Source: SXRF01 sp964624555 (lineage in GTDB: Bacteria > Pseudomonadota > Alphaproteobacteria > Rickettsiales > SXRF01). Taken from it: DNA of 17,463 nt. Positions 1 to 7,247 of this stretch are shown here, one piece after another. Made by a program: the position numbers and the translations under genes. Below the pieces are notes generated by a model. That model was not told the origin of the DNA. It did no database searches and saw only the letters and a program-made list of their open reading frames with translations. Position 1 is the stretch's first letter. Each line of letters begins with the position of its first letter. The stretch spans positions 1-17,463 of the forward strand of contig CAZUXB010000042.1 of NCBI GenBank assembly GCA_964624555.1. The letters are read 5' to 3'.

Positions 1-71
1 CTCAAACAATGGGTTGGAGAGTGTTTAACTGATTAGCTGGTACAGCCCCTAAAATATAATCGGTTTAATTA

Positions 72-866
72 TCAGGTCGGGCTGGCACCAGCAGCTGATG
101 CAGGAGGCCTAGGCAGATTATGCTGCGCACCAGGCTGACCGTTTGCGGGGCCTACCCCAGTTGCTGTAACACCGGGAGCTGCAGCACCCCTAGCAGCAGC
201 ACCAGCATCGGCTGGGATTCCTGCTTTGGCTACAGTATCTGCTTTGGCGACAGTAATTGCTTCTGGCGGTGGGTTTTTTAATTCAGACAGGAACTGTGAC
301 AAATTTCCCATTTTAGCATTTGTACCAAAAGTAATTACCGTAGACTCAAAATCTTTACGCGCACGTATAACAGAGAAACTTTCATCCGAATTGCGAGATT
401 CCATAACTGCCGATACAAAACTCCGGAAATTTTCCGCAAGACTCATAAGACCTTCTATCCATCCATGATTAAAGGCCTGCCAGACCTTTCCAAATTTGCC
501 TGCAGTCTGCAAGGCATTGCCATTCTCGTCAGTTGGCATCAACTCATTTTTAAGCTCTTCAAAACCCTTAGTTCTTGCCCATTCATTAGCTTGCCTGTTT
601 ATTACCCCTTTTTCATCTGCGGTAAGCTCAACCCCGTTTTTCTTCCTTTTTGCCGCCTTCTCCAGAGATGCAGCCTTTGCCGAGGCCATGGTATCAAACA
701 TTTCAGAAACAGAATTATCAGTGCCACTGGCGGCGGCCTGCCACAGATTGGAAAGGTTATCCAGAACTTGTTTCTTAAATTCTTCCGGGGTCTTGAATTG
801 TGTCCCTGATGCTGTTGGTTTAGCTACCATTGCGGATATTCCATAATTATCTGTTTTATTATCCAT
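72..866 (-). CDS. Unknown 264-aa protein with Ala/Gly/Pro-rich C-terminal tail
   Basis: I do not recognise this gene. The frame is open from 971, but I choose the ATG at 866 (MDNKTDNYGIS): the 35 residues before it (rich in I, Y, K and V) look like translated intergenic sequence. No strong ribosome binding site is visible for either start. There is no signal peptide and no membrane segment. Residues about 20-200 are charged and probably helical, with a Lys/Arg patch (AAKRKKNG) and an aromatic stretch (WQAFNHGWIEGL). The last 60 or so residues are low complexity (Ala, Gly, Pro, Thr) and probably disordered, beginning after a PPPEA motif and containing a small AKA repeat. The gene is divergent from pdxH. 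A cytoplasmic or secreted effector-like protein is possible but nothing proves it. Confidence that it is a real gene rests on length and even amino-acid composition. Confidence 0.6.
   Translation of the reverse strand: MDNKTDNYGISAMVAKPTASGTQFKTPEEFKKQVLDNLSNLWQAAASGTDNSVSEMFDTMASAKAASLEKAAKRKKNGVELTADEKGVINRQANEWARTKGFEELKNELMPTDENGNALQTAGKFGKVWQAFNHGWIEGLMSLAENFRSFVSAVMESRNSDESFSVIRARKDFESTVITFGTNAKMGNLSQFLSELKNPPPEAITVAKADTVAKAGIPADAGAAARGAAAPGVTATGVGPANGQPGAQHNLPRPPASAAGASPT
221..256. repeat. 18-bp tandem duplication inside the unknown gene's tail
   Basis: Two adjacent 18-bp units (221-238 and 239-256) differ at two positions. They encode the repeated hexapeptide-like stretch around ITVAKADTVAKAG in the low-complexity tail of the minus-strand gene. 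This is probably replication slippage in a sequence under weak constraint. Confidence 0.75.
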
Positions 867-979
867 AAATCTAACATAGCTAACCTGCTTATAGTGTGAA
901 AATTTTGTGACAATAGGTTTTTTCTGGTATATAACATTGTCATATATCATTAATATATTGGAATACAACAATTTTTCTT

Positions 980-1005
980 GTCATTCCTGCCTGCGCGGGG
1001 ATGAC
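980..1005. repeat. Dispersed palindromic repeat (hairpin) just upstream of pdxH
   Basis: An 11-bp stem (980-990 with 995-1005, including two G-U pairs as RNA) encloses a 4-base loop, CTGC. The sequence is of the widespread type GTCATTCC...GGATGAC that occurs in many copies in some proteobacterial genomes. It shares the run ATGACAGAATC with the element inside ygfZ at 10942-11007, so both belong to one family. It lies 7 bases before the GAGGA ribosome binding site of pdxH and would be in its leader if transcription starts further upstream. Confidence 0.75.
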
Positions 1006-1019
1006 AGAATCGAGGAAAT

Positions 1020-1601
1020 ATGACTGAAAATCCTATCAAAAAATTCTCCGCATGGCTGGAAGAAGCAAAAAAACAACCTTCCATAGCCGAACCCACCGCC
1101 ATGGCGCTGGCAACGGCTACCAGGGGCGGTATCCCTTCCGTGCGCATAGTGCTGCTTAAAGGGCTGGATGAGCGCGGTTTTGTATTCTACACCAACTTAG
1201 AAAGCCGCAAAAGCGCGGAGCTAAAAGAAAACCCAAATGCCGCATTGTGTTTTTACTGGATGGAACTGAACAGACAGGTGCGTATCGAAGGAAAAATAGA
1301 ACAGGTAAGCGCCGCACAGGCCGATGCGTATTTCGCCACCCGTGCGCGCGACAGCCAGATCGGGGCGTGGTCATCAAAACAATCACAGCTGCTGCCGGAA
1401 CGCGCCGACCTGCTACAGGCAATATCCGATAATATGGCAAAGTTTGATGGCAAAAAAGTCCCCCGCCCACCCTTCTGGTCGGGCTGGCGGGTCGTGCCCG
1501 AAAAAATAGAATTCTGGCAGCAGGGTGATTTCCGTTTGCATGAACGTGAACTCTTCACCCGCAGCAAAAATGGCTGGGAAACTTACTCCCTTTACCCTTG
1601 A
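1020..1601 (+). CDS. pdxH: Pyridoxamine/pyridoxine 5'-phosphate oxidase
   Basis: This FMN-dependent enzyme oxidises pyridoxine 5'-phosphate or pyridoxamine 5'-phosphate to pyridoxal 5'-phosphate, the last step of de novo and salvage vitamin B6 synthesis in the cytoplasm. The 193 residues match the family from end to end: PSVRIVLLKGLDERGFVFYT, the SRKSAEL stretch and NRQVRIEGKIE (FMN binding), YFATRARDSQIGAWSSKQS, VPRPPFWSGWRV, IEFWQQGDFRLHERE and a family-type C-terminal end. It is about 25 residues shorter at the N-terminus than the E. coli enzyme, which is common. The ATG is preceded by GAGGA at 5 bases, so the start is well supported. The leader holds a palindromic repeat. No partner gene for B6 synthesis is adjacent; the PLP enzyme AlaC is encoded nearby on the other strand. 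Confidence 0.97.
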   Translation: MTENPIKKFSAWLEEAKKQPSIAEPTAMALATATRGGIPSVRIVLLKGLDERGFVFYTNLESRKSAELKENPNAALCFYWMELNRQVRIEGKIEQVSAAQADAYFATRARDSQIGAWSSKQSQLLPERADLLQAISDNMAKFDGKKVPRPPFWSGWRVVPEKIEFWQQGDFRLHERELFTRSKNGWETYSLYP

Positions 1602-1657
1602 TTTATAGTAGCTTCCTTACCATCAGATTAAATCTCTGTAATGTAAGCATATTGCTC

Positions 1658-1687
1658 TTTACCCAGCGTTAAAATGGTATATATACT
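1658..1687 (+). promoter_or_regulatory. Candidate sigma-70-type promoter for the small secreted protein
   Basis: TTTACC (1658-1663) and TATACT (1682-1687) are separated by 18 bp, giving 4/6 and 5/6 matches to the consensus boxes. They would start a transcript near 1694 with a leader of about 80 bases before the ATG at 1773. Found by eye; other AT-rich hexamers lie closer to the gene. Confidence 0.35.
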
Positions 1688-1772
1688 ACAGCATAAGCAG
1701 TTGGGATAACCGATCACAATTGCTTTAAAGTTAAAACTAAAAATTACTAACCATAACTTAGAGGATATTGAT

Positions 1773-2081
1773 ATGAATAAACTTGTACTTTCTGCTCTTA
1801 TCGCATCTGTAGCTGCTGCTCCATTTGCTGCTTTCGCTACTGACGCAGTAACTCCTACTCCTGCTGCTCCAGTTGCTGCTCCTGCTGCCGCTCCTGCCGC
1901 TGCTGGTGAAGTAAAGACTGTTGCTGGTGAACTCAAAGACGGCACCAAGATCGAAATCACCGGTGACAAAGTAGAAGTTATCGGCAAAGACGGCAAAAAA
2001 ACCCCAGCTCCAGATGCTGAACACACTCTGAAAGATGGTACCAAGATCACCACTAAAGGTGGCATGATCGTAAAGAAATAA
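1773..2081 (+). CDS. Small secreted Ala/Pro-rich protein with KDGT repeats
   Basis: The 102-residue protein has a clear Sec signal peptide: MNK, then a hydrophobic Ala/Val/Leu core, with likely cleavage after AFA at residue 22. Residues about 25-45 are almost pure Ala, Pro and Val, a probable flexible linker. The rest contains the motif LKDGTKI twice (54-60 and 86-92) plus KDGKK in between, with alternating polar and hydrophobic residues that suggest a small beta-rich, Lys-rich domain. Export to the periplasm or beyond is inferred from the signal peptide; the function is unknown. AGAGGA precedes the ATG at about 7 bases. Ala and Pro codons are strongly biased to GCT and CCT, unlike the neighbouring genes, which hints at high expression. 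It is monocistronic: an individual promoter candidate lies before it and a strong terminator right behind it. The opposite-strand open frames here are shadows. Confidence 0.85.
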   Translation: MNKLVLSALIASVAAAPFAAFATDAVTPTPAAPVAAPAAAPAAAGEVKTVAGELKDGTKIEITGDKVEVIGKDGKKTPAPDAEHTLKDGTKITTKGGMIVKK

Positions 2082-2105
2082 TTGTTTCTTTTAGACGGTA
2101 AAATG

Positions 2106-2138
2106 AATAAGGGCGGTTCACACCGCCCTTATTTTTTT
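2106..2138 (+). terminator. Rho-independent terminator
   Basis: A perfect 12-bp stem (2106-2117 with 2122-2133) with a GGGCGGT core, a 4-base loop (TCAC) and a following T run to 2138. It starts 24 bases after the stop codon of the small secreted protein. On the minus strand the hairpin is not followed by a good T run, so use by alaC is doubtful. Confidence 0.92.
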
Positions 2139-2158
2139 ACCAGAAAAGAACTTGAAGT

Positions 2159-3370
2159 TCAGCTTACTTTCTCCAGATTACCAAGCTCCTTGGGGGAACT
2201 TACCAGAAACTGCTTGATGTTACGCACTGCCTGACGGATACGGTATTTGTTCTCAACCAGGGCAATACGCACAAACCCCTCCCCACCATCGCCAAAACCA
2301 ATACCCGGGGCAACAGCAACATCAGCATGCTGGAGCAGTTGTTTAGAAAATTCGAGGCAGCCCAGACTACGGTAGGCTTCCGGCAGCGCCGCCCATATGA
2401 ACATCGAAGCATCCGGAACAGTAACATTCCAACCAGCATCAATCAGCCCCTCGGCAAGAATATCACGGCGCTCTTTATACATGGCGCGGAGTTTGACAAC
2501 ATAATCCTGCGGGCCGTTAAGTGCCGCCGCCGCCGCCACCTGGACCGGAAGGAAAGTACCATAATCAAGGTAGGATTTTATCTTGGTGAGGGCCGCAATA
2601 AGGGTTTTATTGCCAACCGCAAAACCAATACGCCACCCGGCCATCGAATAAGTTTTGCTTACTGTTGTAAACTCAACGGCAATATCCTTGGCGCCCTTCA
2701 CCTGCAAGATAGAAGGCGGTGGGTTGCCATTATAATATAATTCACAATAAGCAAGGTCGGAAAGCACATACACACCATAGTGCCTACAAATATCAATAAC
2801 CCGCTCGTAAAACTCAAGGCTGGCCGATTGCGCCGTTGGGTTGCAGGGATAATTCACAACCAACGCTACTGGCTTGCGCTTACCATCATCAAATACCGCC
2901 TTAAGCGCAGTAAAAAAATCCTCGCCCGTGCTATTGGGAACCGCAACAACCTCAGCACCAGCGATAACAAAACCCCAGACATGGATCGGATAGCTGGGGT
3001 TGGGTACCACAAACCTGTCGCCAGGGCCGGTTATTGCCTGGGCAAGATTGGCCAGACCCTCCTTGGAACCAATGGTAACCACCACTTCGCTATCAGGATC
3101 AACCCCGACCCCAAAACGCCGCTCATAATAACCAGCCTGAGCCTTGCGCAACCCATGTATCCCACGGGAAAGGGAATAACGGTGGACCTTGGGATCCTTA
3201 AGGGTTTCCCGTAGTTTTTCAATAACATGCTGCGGCGGCTGGGAGTCAGGATTACCCATGCCGAAATCAATTATATCACGCCCTGCCGCCCGCGCAGCAG
3301 CCTTCATTTTATTGACTTCTGCAAATACGTAGGGCGGTAAGCGGCCAATACGATAAAAATCTTCCTGCAT
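2159..3370 (-). CDS. alaC: PLP-dependent aminotransferase, AlaC-type (alanine/glutamate-pyruvate)
   Basis: A class I/II fold-type I aminotransferase of 403 residues. It matches E. coli AlaC (YfdZ) closely by recall: GMGNPDSQPPQHVIEKL, YSLSRGIHGLR, VTIGSKEGLANL, VPNPSYPIHVWG, NYPCNPTA (Asn177, contact to PLP), SDLAY (Asp205), SKTYSMAGWRIGF (Lys239, Schiff base), IKSYLDYGTF and PGIGFGDGGEGFVRIAL. AlaC makes alanine from pyruvate with glutamate as amino donor. Close relatives are often labelled LL-diaminopimelate aminotransferase, and sequence alone does not settle the substrate. The N-terminal FYRIGRLPPYVF fits the family, which supports the chosen ATG; GGCAGGG lies unusually close before it. 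The gene starts 11 bp after the stop of the long lipoprotein gene and is probably co-transcribed with it, though no functional link is evident. Confidence 0.9.
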   Translation of the reverse strand: MQEDFYRIGRLPPYVFAEVNKMKAAARAAGRDIIDFGMGNPDSQPPQHVIEKLRETLKDPKVHRYSLSRGIHGLRKAQAGYYERRFGVGVDPDSEVVVTIGSKEGLANLAQAITGPGDRFVVPNPSYPIHVWGFVIAGAEVVAVPNSTGEDFFTALKAVFDDGKRKPVALVVNYPCNPTAQSASLEFYERVIDICRHYGVYVLSDLAYCELYYNGNPPPSILQVKGAKDIAVEFTTVSKTYSMAGWRIGFAVGNKTLIAALTKIKSYLDYGTFLPVQVAAAAALNGPQDYVVKLRAMYKERRDILAEGLIDAGWNVTVPDASMFIWAALPEAYRSLGCLEFSKQLLQHADVAVAPGIGFGDGGEGFVRIALVENKYRIRQAVRNIKQFLVSSPKELGNLEKVS

Positions 3371-3381
3371 AGCCCTGCCAT

Positions 3382-5190
3382 TTAATAATCGTAGTTTTGC
3401 GCTTGTTTTTTCCTGATGTCATAACGCGATGGACGCATGGTCTTTATAATATCCGGAGAAGGAAGTGACTCCGCGCCAAGCAGCTTTGAAGCAGGTTGAG
3501 AGCCGGAAGAACCATTATCTGCCTGCCCTTCATCAGACTGCTCCGCCACAGGCTGCTCCACAGCAGATTGCACCGGCGCAGGAGAATTATCCATCGCTGG
3601 CTGCATAGGAGAAGTTTTAACATCAACCTCCTGCAAAGATGACACCGGCAATGGCGAAGCTTTATTGGTATCGGCAATAACAGCCGGGCTAACCTGTTCG
3701 TTTTCCCCGACAGAAGCAGCAACCGGAGGAGTTTCCTGCACCACCGGAGTTTCTACAGCAGGTGCTTTCGGAGATTCCTGCACTACAGGAGTTTCTACTG
3801 CCGGGGTTTCTGCAACCGGAGCCTTCGGGGCTTCCTCTACCGCTACAGGCTTTTCAGAAAGATCCTGCCCCTGAACAGGAAGCGGCGGGCTGACCTTGTC
3901 GCTGCTATCGCTAATCGCAGTCGAAACAGCAGGCTTGGATACAACAGGTGGCTCCACAGTGGCAGCAACAGGAGGTACGGGAACACCAGAAACTTCACTA
4001 TCAAGCGATTGCTTCTCCTGCTCAGCTACATGAGTATCAAACTGCAGGTTGTTAAAATTCTGCTGCTTGTCCTGCTTGATAGCCTCAAACTCCTCAGGCT
4101 TGGGCGGAACTGAGGATATTTCAGGATAAGCTTGCTGCGGTTCAGATTTCTTTTTGGAATCAAAAATATTTAGCTTCGAACCTATGCGGCCAAGCAGTGT
4201 TTCCTTGGGTTGGGTTTTATCTACATTTTCACTTTCCGCCTGCTGGACTGGCTGCTGGACTGGCTGTTGCTCCTTACCAGCTTCCTCAGCAACTTCCTTA
4301 GCTAAAGACTGCTGCTCAAAGGCAGGTTCCACCGCTACACCAACTTCTGTACTCTCCAGAGCAGGAGCTCTCGGAGTTTCCTGAACAACAGGAGTCTCTA
4401 CCACAGGCGCTTTCGAGGTTTCCTGAACAACCGGGGTTTCCACCACCGGAGCTTTCGGGGTTTCCTGAACAACAGGAGTCTCTACCACAGGCGCTTTCGG
4501 GGATTCCTGAACAACCGGGGTTTCTACTACCGGAGCCTTAGGAGTTTCCTTCGCAACCGGAAGCTCTAATACGTGCTCCTTTGGGGCTTCCTGCGCTACT
4601 GGCTGCTCCACCGCTGGTTCCACAGTATTTACATTAAATTCACTATGCTCAATAAGCGGCTTGGCAGCAGGCTGGGCAACCTGTCCCTTCGATATATTCT
4701 TTGCCAAGGCTGGATTGCCAGGCAAAGGCTTCCGCGCTATATGAGAACCAGATTGCTTTACGTCAGGTTGCTGCGGGGACGGCTTACCAAACCCAAACCA
4801 ATCTGAGAAGAAATCACTGCCTCCGCTGCTATCATCGGCTGCGGCAACTTCATTACCATTCTCGTCATACTGGTCATAAGGACTATCAGCCGCAGTCCGG
4901 GTTGCCGGTTTCTGCTCAACACGTGGCGCAGGCGCAACGCTCCCTGCCTCAGGCTGCGTCCGTACAGGCGCAGGGGCCACGCGGCCATTATTAAGCGCAG
5001 GAACACGCCGAGAACCGCTGGAATGACCGCTGGAACGCTCCCCGGTAATATTGTTCATCATGCTCGTTGTTGTTTCGCAGCCACCAAGCATCAAAGCCAC
5101 CGAAAGGGCCAGATATAAATTTTTATGTTTATTATTTTGGCTTTTCTTAGTTATGAGCAATTCATTTTTTACTGCGATCTTATTTTCCAT
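3382..5190 (-). CDS. Probable lipoprotein with long Pro/Val/Glu-rich repeat region
   Basis: No family is recognised. The 602-residue protein starts with a Lys/Asn-rich stretch, a short hydrophobic segment (LYLALSVALML) and an LGGC lipobox-like end with Cys38, so it is probably an acylated envelope protein. The n-region of about 24 residues is long for a signal peptide and the true start could be later, but no better ATG is seen. The remainder is low complexity: Ser/Arg-rich (52-62), Pro/Ala-rich, an Asp/Ser-rich stretch with FFSDWFGFG (127-135), then units of the form APVVETPVVQETPK at about 202-278 and again at about 451-490. The end (residues 577-602, with MRPSRYDIRKKQ) is basic and not repetitive. 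Such Pro/Glu-rich rods often span the periplasm or project from the surface; this is inference. It is the first gene of a minus-strand pair with alaC. Confidence 0.75.
   Translation of the reverse strand: MENKIAVKNELLITKKSQNNKHKNLYLALSVALMLGGCETTTSMMNNITGERSSGHSSGSRRVPALNNGRVAPAPVRTQPEAGSVAPAPRVEQKPATRTAADSPYDQYDENGNEVAAADDSSGGSDFFSDWFGFGKPSPQQPDVKQSGSHIARKPLPGNPALAKNISKGQVAQPAAKPLIEHSEFNVNTVEPAVEQPVAQEAPKEHVLELPVAKETPKAPVVETPVVQESPKAPVVETPVVQETPKAPVVETPVVQETSKAPVVETPVVQETPRAPALESTEVGVAVEPAFEQQSLAKEVAEEAGKEQQPVQQPVQQAESENVDKTQPKETLLGRIGSKLNIFDSKKKSEPQQAYPEISSVPPKPEEFEAIKQDKQQNFNNLQFDTHVAEQEKQSLDSEVSGVPVPPVAATVEPPVVSKPAVSTAISDSSDKVSPPLPVQGQDLSEKPVAVEEAPKAPVAETPAVETPVVQESPKAPAVETPVVQETPPVAASVGENEQVSPAVIADTNKASPLPVSSLQEVDVKTSPMQPAMDNSPAPVQSAVEQPVAEQSDEGQADNGSSGSQPASKLLGAESLPSPDIIKTMRPSRYDIRKKQAQNYDY
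3720..3837. repeat. Second block of 42-bp coding repeats in the lipoprotein gene
   Basis: About two and a half units related to the main block at 4381-4548. They encode variants of ETPVVQESPKAPAVE. They are more diverged from each other than the units of the main block, so they are probably older. Confidence 0.7.
4381..4548. repeat. Higher-order tandem repeat: four 42-bp units in an A-B-A-B pattern
   Basis: Units lie at 4381-4422, 4423-4464, 4465-4506 and 4507-4548. Units 1 and 3 differ at only two bases, and units 2 and 4 are also more alike than neighbours are. The current array therefore arose by duplication of an 84-bp double unit. Each unit encodes 14 residues with the core APVVETPVVQE. 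Weaker units flank the block on both sides (about 4360-4581). Confidence 0.88.
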
Positions 5191-5352
5191 ACTTAATTGT
5201 CCGATATATAAAATTAATAGTTTAAGTAGTTGCTAGTAACCACACAACATGTTTAGATAGAAAACATATAGCAGAGGGTGCCTTTAATGCAATTACCTAT
5301 TTGTGAATAGCTGATGTTTTTTGAAAAACAATCCCAGACATGATGTCGCAAT

Positions 5353-7158
5353 ATGCAAAACACTAAAAATAGCAATGATAATCAATCATATACTCATGAT
5401 CCGGCTGAGTTTGCAGCCAATATGGCAAAGGCGGCAGAAAAATGCCAGCTTATCATGCAGGAATTTCTGGCCAGACAAGCGCAGGATGCAACCTCTACAC
5501 CTTTTGACCCCCTCAATATAAATAACGCCTTTGCCGAACTCTTCACCCGCATGATGAGCGACCCACTGACCGTGGTCGAAAAACAGTTCAACCTGTGGCA
5601 GGACTATGTGCATTTGTGGCAAAGAACCACACAGCGCCTGCTGGGAGAAGAACAACAGCCGGTAATAGACGCTGACAGCCGCGACAAACGCTTTAAGGAT
5701 GCCGCGTGGGAGCAGAACGCGGTGTTTAACTTCCTTAAGCAGTCATATTTGCTATCCGCCCGCTGGATACAAAGCTCGGTAAAAGATGTGGAAGGGCTGG
5801 AAGCGCATGACGCCAGGAAAATAGATTTCTATACCCGCCAGTTCGTGGACGCGATGGCACCAAGCAACTTCCTGATGACCAACCCCGAAGTGCTGAAAGC
5901 GACAATCGACAGCAATGGGGAAAACCTGGTCAAGGGGCTGGAGAATCTGCTCGAAGATATCGAACGCGGCAAAGGTAGCCTGCGCATCAGCATGACCGAC
6001 CATTCAGCTTTTGCCGTTGGTAAGAATCTGGCTATAACCAAAGGAAAAGTCGTTTTCCGCAACGATCTTATCGAGCTTATCCAGTATGAACCGACCACCG
6101 CCGAAGTGCATAAAACCCCGCTCCTGGTAATACCGGCATGGATAAACAAATATTACATTCTCGACCTGCAACCCGATAATTCAGTGGTGAAGTGGGGTGT
6201 TGATCAGGGCTACACCGTGTTTGTTATCTCATGGGTAAACCCGGATGAGCATTTAAGCCAGAAATCATTCGATAATTATATGCAGGAAGGCCCCCTCGCC
6301 GCCATGGATGCCATAGAAAAAGCTACCGGGGAAAAAGAAGTAAGCGTGATGGCCTATTGTCTGGGCGGCACACTGCTTTCCATTACCCTCGCCTGGCTCC
6401 ATGCTAAAAAACAGCAGCACCGGGTAAAATCAGCGACCTACCTCACCACCATGATCGATTTTTCCGAAGCTGGCGAGCTCTCCGTGTTCATTGATGAGGC
6501 ACAGCTCAAACTGCTGGAAAACCGTATGTCGCAGCAAGGATATCTTGAAGGCAGCGAAATGGCCATGACCTTTAACATGCTCCGCGCCAACGACCTGATA
6601 TGGTCTTTCGTAGTGAATAATTATCTGCTGGGAAAAGACCCGTTCCCGTTTGACCTGCTGTACTGGAATTCTGACTCAACAAGGATGCCGGCAGCAATGC
6701 ACAGCTTCTACCTGCGCAACATGTACCAGAAAAACCAGTTGATCAAGCCCGGCGGCATAACTGTAGGCGGAGTGCCAATAGATCTGCACACCATTAACAC
6801 CCCCACCTATATGCTTTCCACCCGCGAGGATCATATCGCCCCGTGGAAATCCACATATACCGCTACCCAGATTTTCAAAGGAAGCATACGCTTCGTACTC
6901 GCCGCCTCCGGCCATATTGCCGGGGTCGTCAACCCGCCGACCAAACAGAAATATTGCCACTGGATTAATGAGGAACTACCTGAATCAGCCGATAAATGGC
7001 TGGAATCAGCCAAGGAATATCCCGGATCATGGTGGCCGGACTGGGATAATTGGCAAAAGCAGTTCACCGGCGAAAAAGTTCCCGCCCGCGCTGTCGGCAG
7101 CGGCAAACTCAAACCCCTGTGCGATGCCCCGGGAACCTATGTAAAGGTTATGGTTTAA
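5353..7158 (+). CDS. phaC: Class I poly(3-hydroxyalkanoate) synthase
   Basis: PhaC polymerises (R)-3-hydroxyacyl-CoA into polyhydroxyalkanoate storage granules. The 601-residue length and order fit class I enzymes: a variable N-terminus, the PhaC N-terminal domain (from about 100, with SNFLMTNPEVL and GENLVKGLENLLED), then the alpha/beta-hydrolase core. The lipase-like box is AYCLGG with nucleophile Cys336. The catalytic Asp493 (REDHIAPW) and His521 (SGHIAGVVNPP) complete the triad, with spacing like the Ralstonia enzyme. Tryptophan-rich C-terminal SWWPDWDNWQ is also typical. No good ribosome binding site precedes the ATG at 5353; a later start would still leave the domains intact. No phaA, phaB, phasin or phaR lies next to it in this window. 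The upstream 162-bp gap separates it from the divergent lipoprotein gene. Confidence 0.96.
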   Translation: MQNTKNSNDNQSYTHDPAEFAANMAKAAEKCQLIMQEFLARQAQDATSTPFDPLNINNAFAELFTRMMSDPLTVVEKQFNLWQDYVHLWQRTTQRLLGEEQQPVIDADSRDKRFKDAAWEQNAVFNFLKQSYLLSARWIQSSVKDVEGLEAHDARKIDFYTRQFVDAMAPSNFLMTNPEVLKATIDSNGENLVKGLENLLEDIERGKGSLRISMTDHSAFAVGKNLAITKGKVVFRNDLIELIQYEPTTAEVHKTPLLVIPAWINKYYILDLQPDNSVVKWGVDQGYTVFVISWVNPDEHLSQKSFDNYMQEGPLAAMDAIEKATGEKEVSVMAYCLGGTLLSITLAWLHAKKQQHRVKSATYLTTMIDFSEAGELSVFIDEAQLKLLENRMSQQGYLEGSEMAMTFNMLRANDLIWSFVVNNYLLGKDPFPFDLLYWNSDSTRMPAAMHSFYLRNMYQKNQLIKPGGITVGGVPIDLHTINTPTYMLSTREDHIAPWKSTYTATQIFKGSIRFVLAASGHIAGVVNPPTKQKYCHWINEELPESADKWLESAKEYPGSWWPDWDNWQKQFTGEKVPARAVGSGKLKPLCDAPGTYVKVMV

Positions 7159-7189
7159 AACAATTTTTTTCCAGCTTGTCTATTGCCGT

Positions 7190-7225
7190 TATTTATAATA
7201 TTAATATTTGTTAATATTATAAATA
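7190..7225. promoter_or_regulatory. Perfect 15-bp AT-only inverted repeat before HTH gene A (candidate operator)
   Basis: Arms 7190-7204 and 7211-7225 are exact reverse complements around a 6-base spacer (TATTTG). The arms contain only A and T. The right arm ends 22 bases before the ATG of a DNA-binding protein gene, so an autoregulatory operator overlapping a promoter is the simplest reading. It is unlike a terminator for phaC because the stem lacks G and C and no T run follows. Confidence 0.5.
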
Positions 7226-7247
7226 TATTCACGTTGGTTACAGCACA

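Noticed and set aside
226..846. Open frames on the plus strand opposite the unknown gene
   Set aside because: Cys/Phe/Ser-rich products without homology or ribosome binding sites; the minus frame has the more protein-like composition.
950..1147. Minus-strand frame through the palindromic repeat before pdxH
   Set aside because: The peptide HPRAGRNDKK is just the translated repeat, and most of the frame lies opposite pdxH.
1628..2065. Minus-strand Ala/Gly/Ser-rich frames opposite the small secreted protein
   Set aside because: They mirror the Ala/Pro low-complexity tract; the plus frame has a signal peptide, ribosome binding site and terminator.
2106..2138. Terminator acting in both directions (also for alaC)
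   Set aside because: On the minus strand the stem is followed by CATTTTACC rather than a solid T run, so support is weak.
3720..4581. CRISPR-like array in the spaced repeats
   Set aside because: The repeats are contiguous 42-bp coding units in one frame, without unique spacers.
7159..7247. The AT palindrome as a rho-independent terminator of phaC
   Set aside because: The stem has no G or C and no T run follows it; an operator or cruciform is more plausible.
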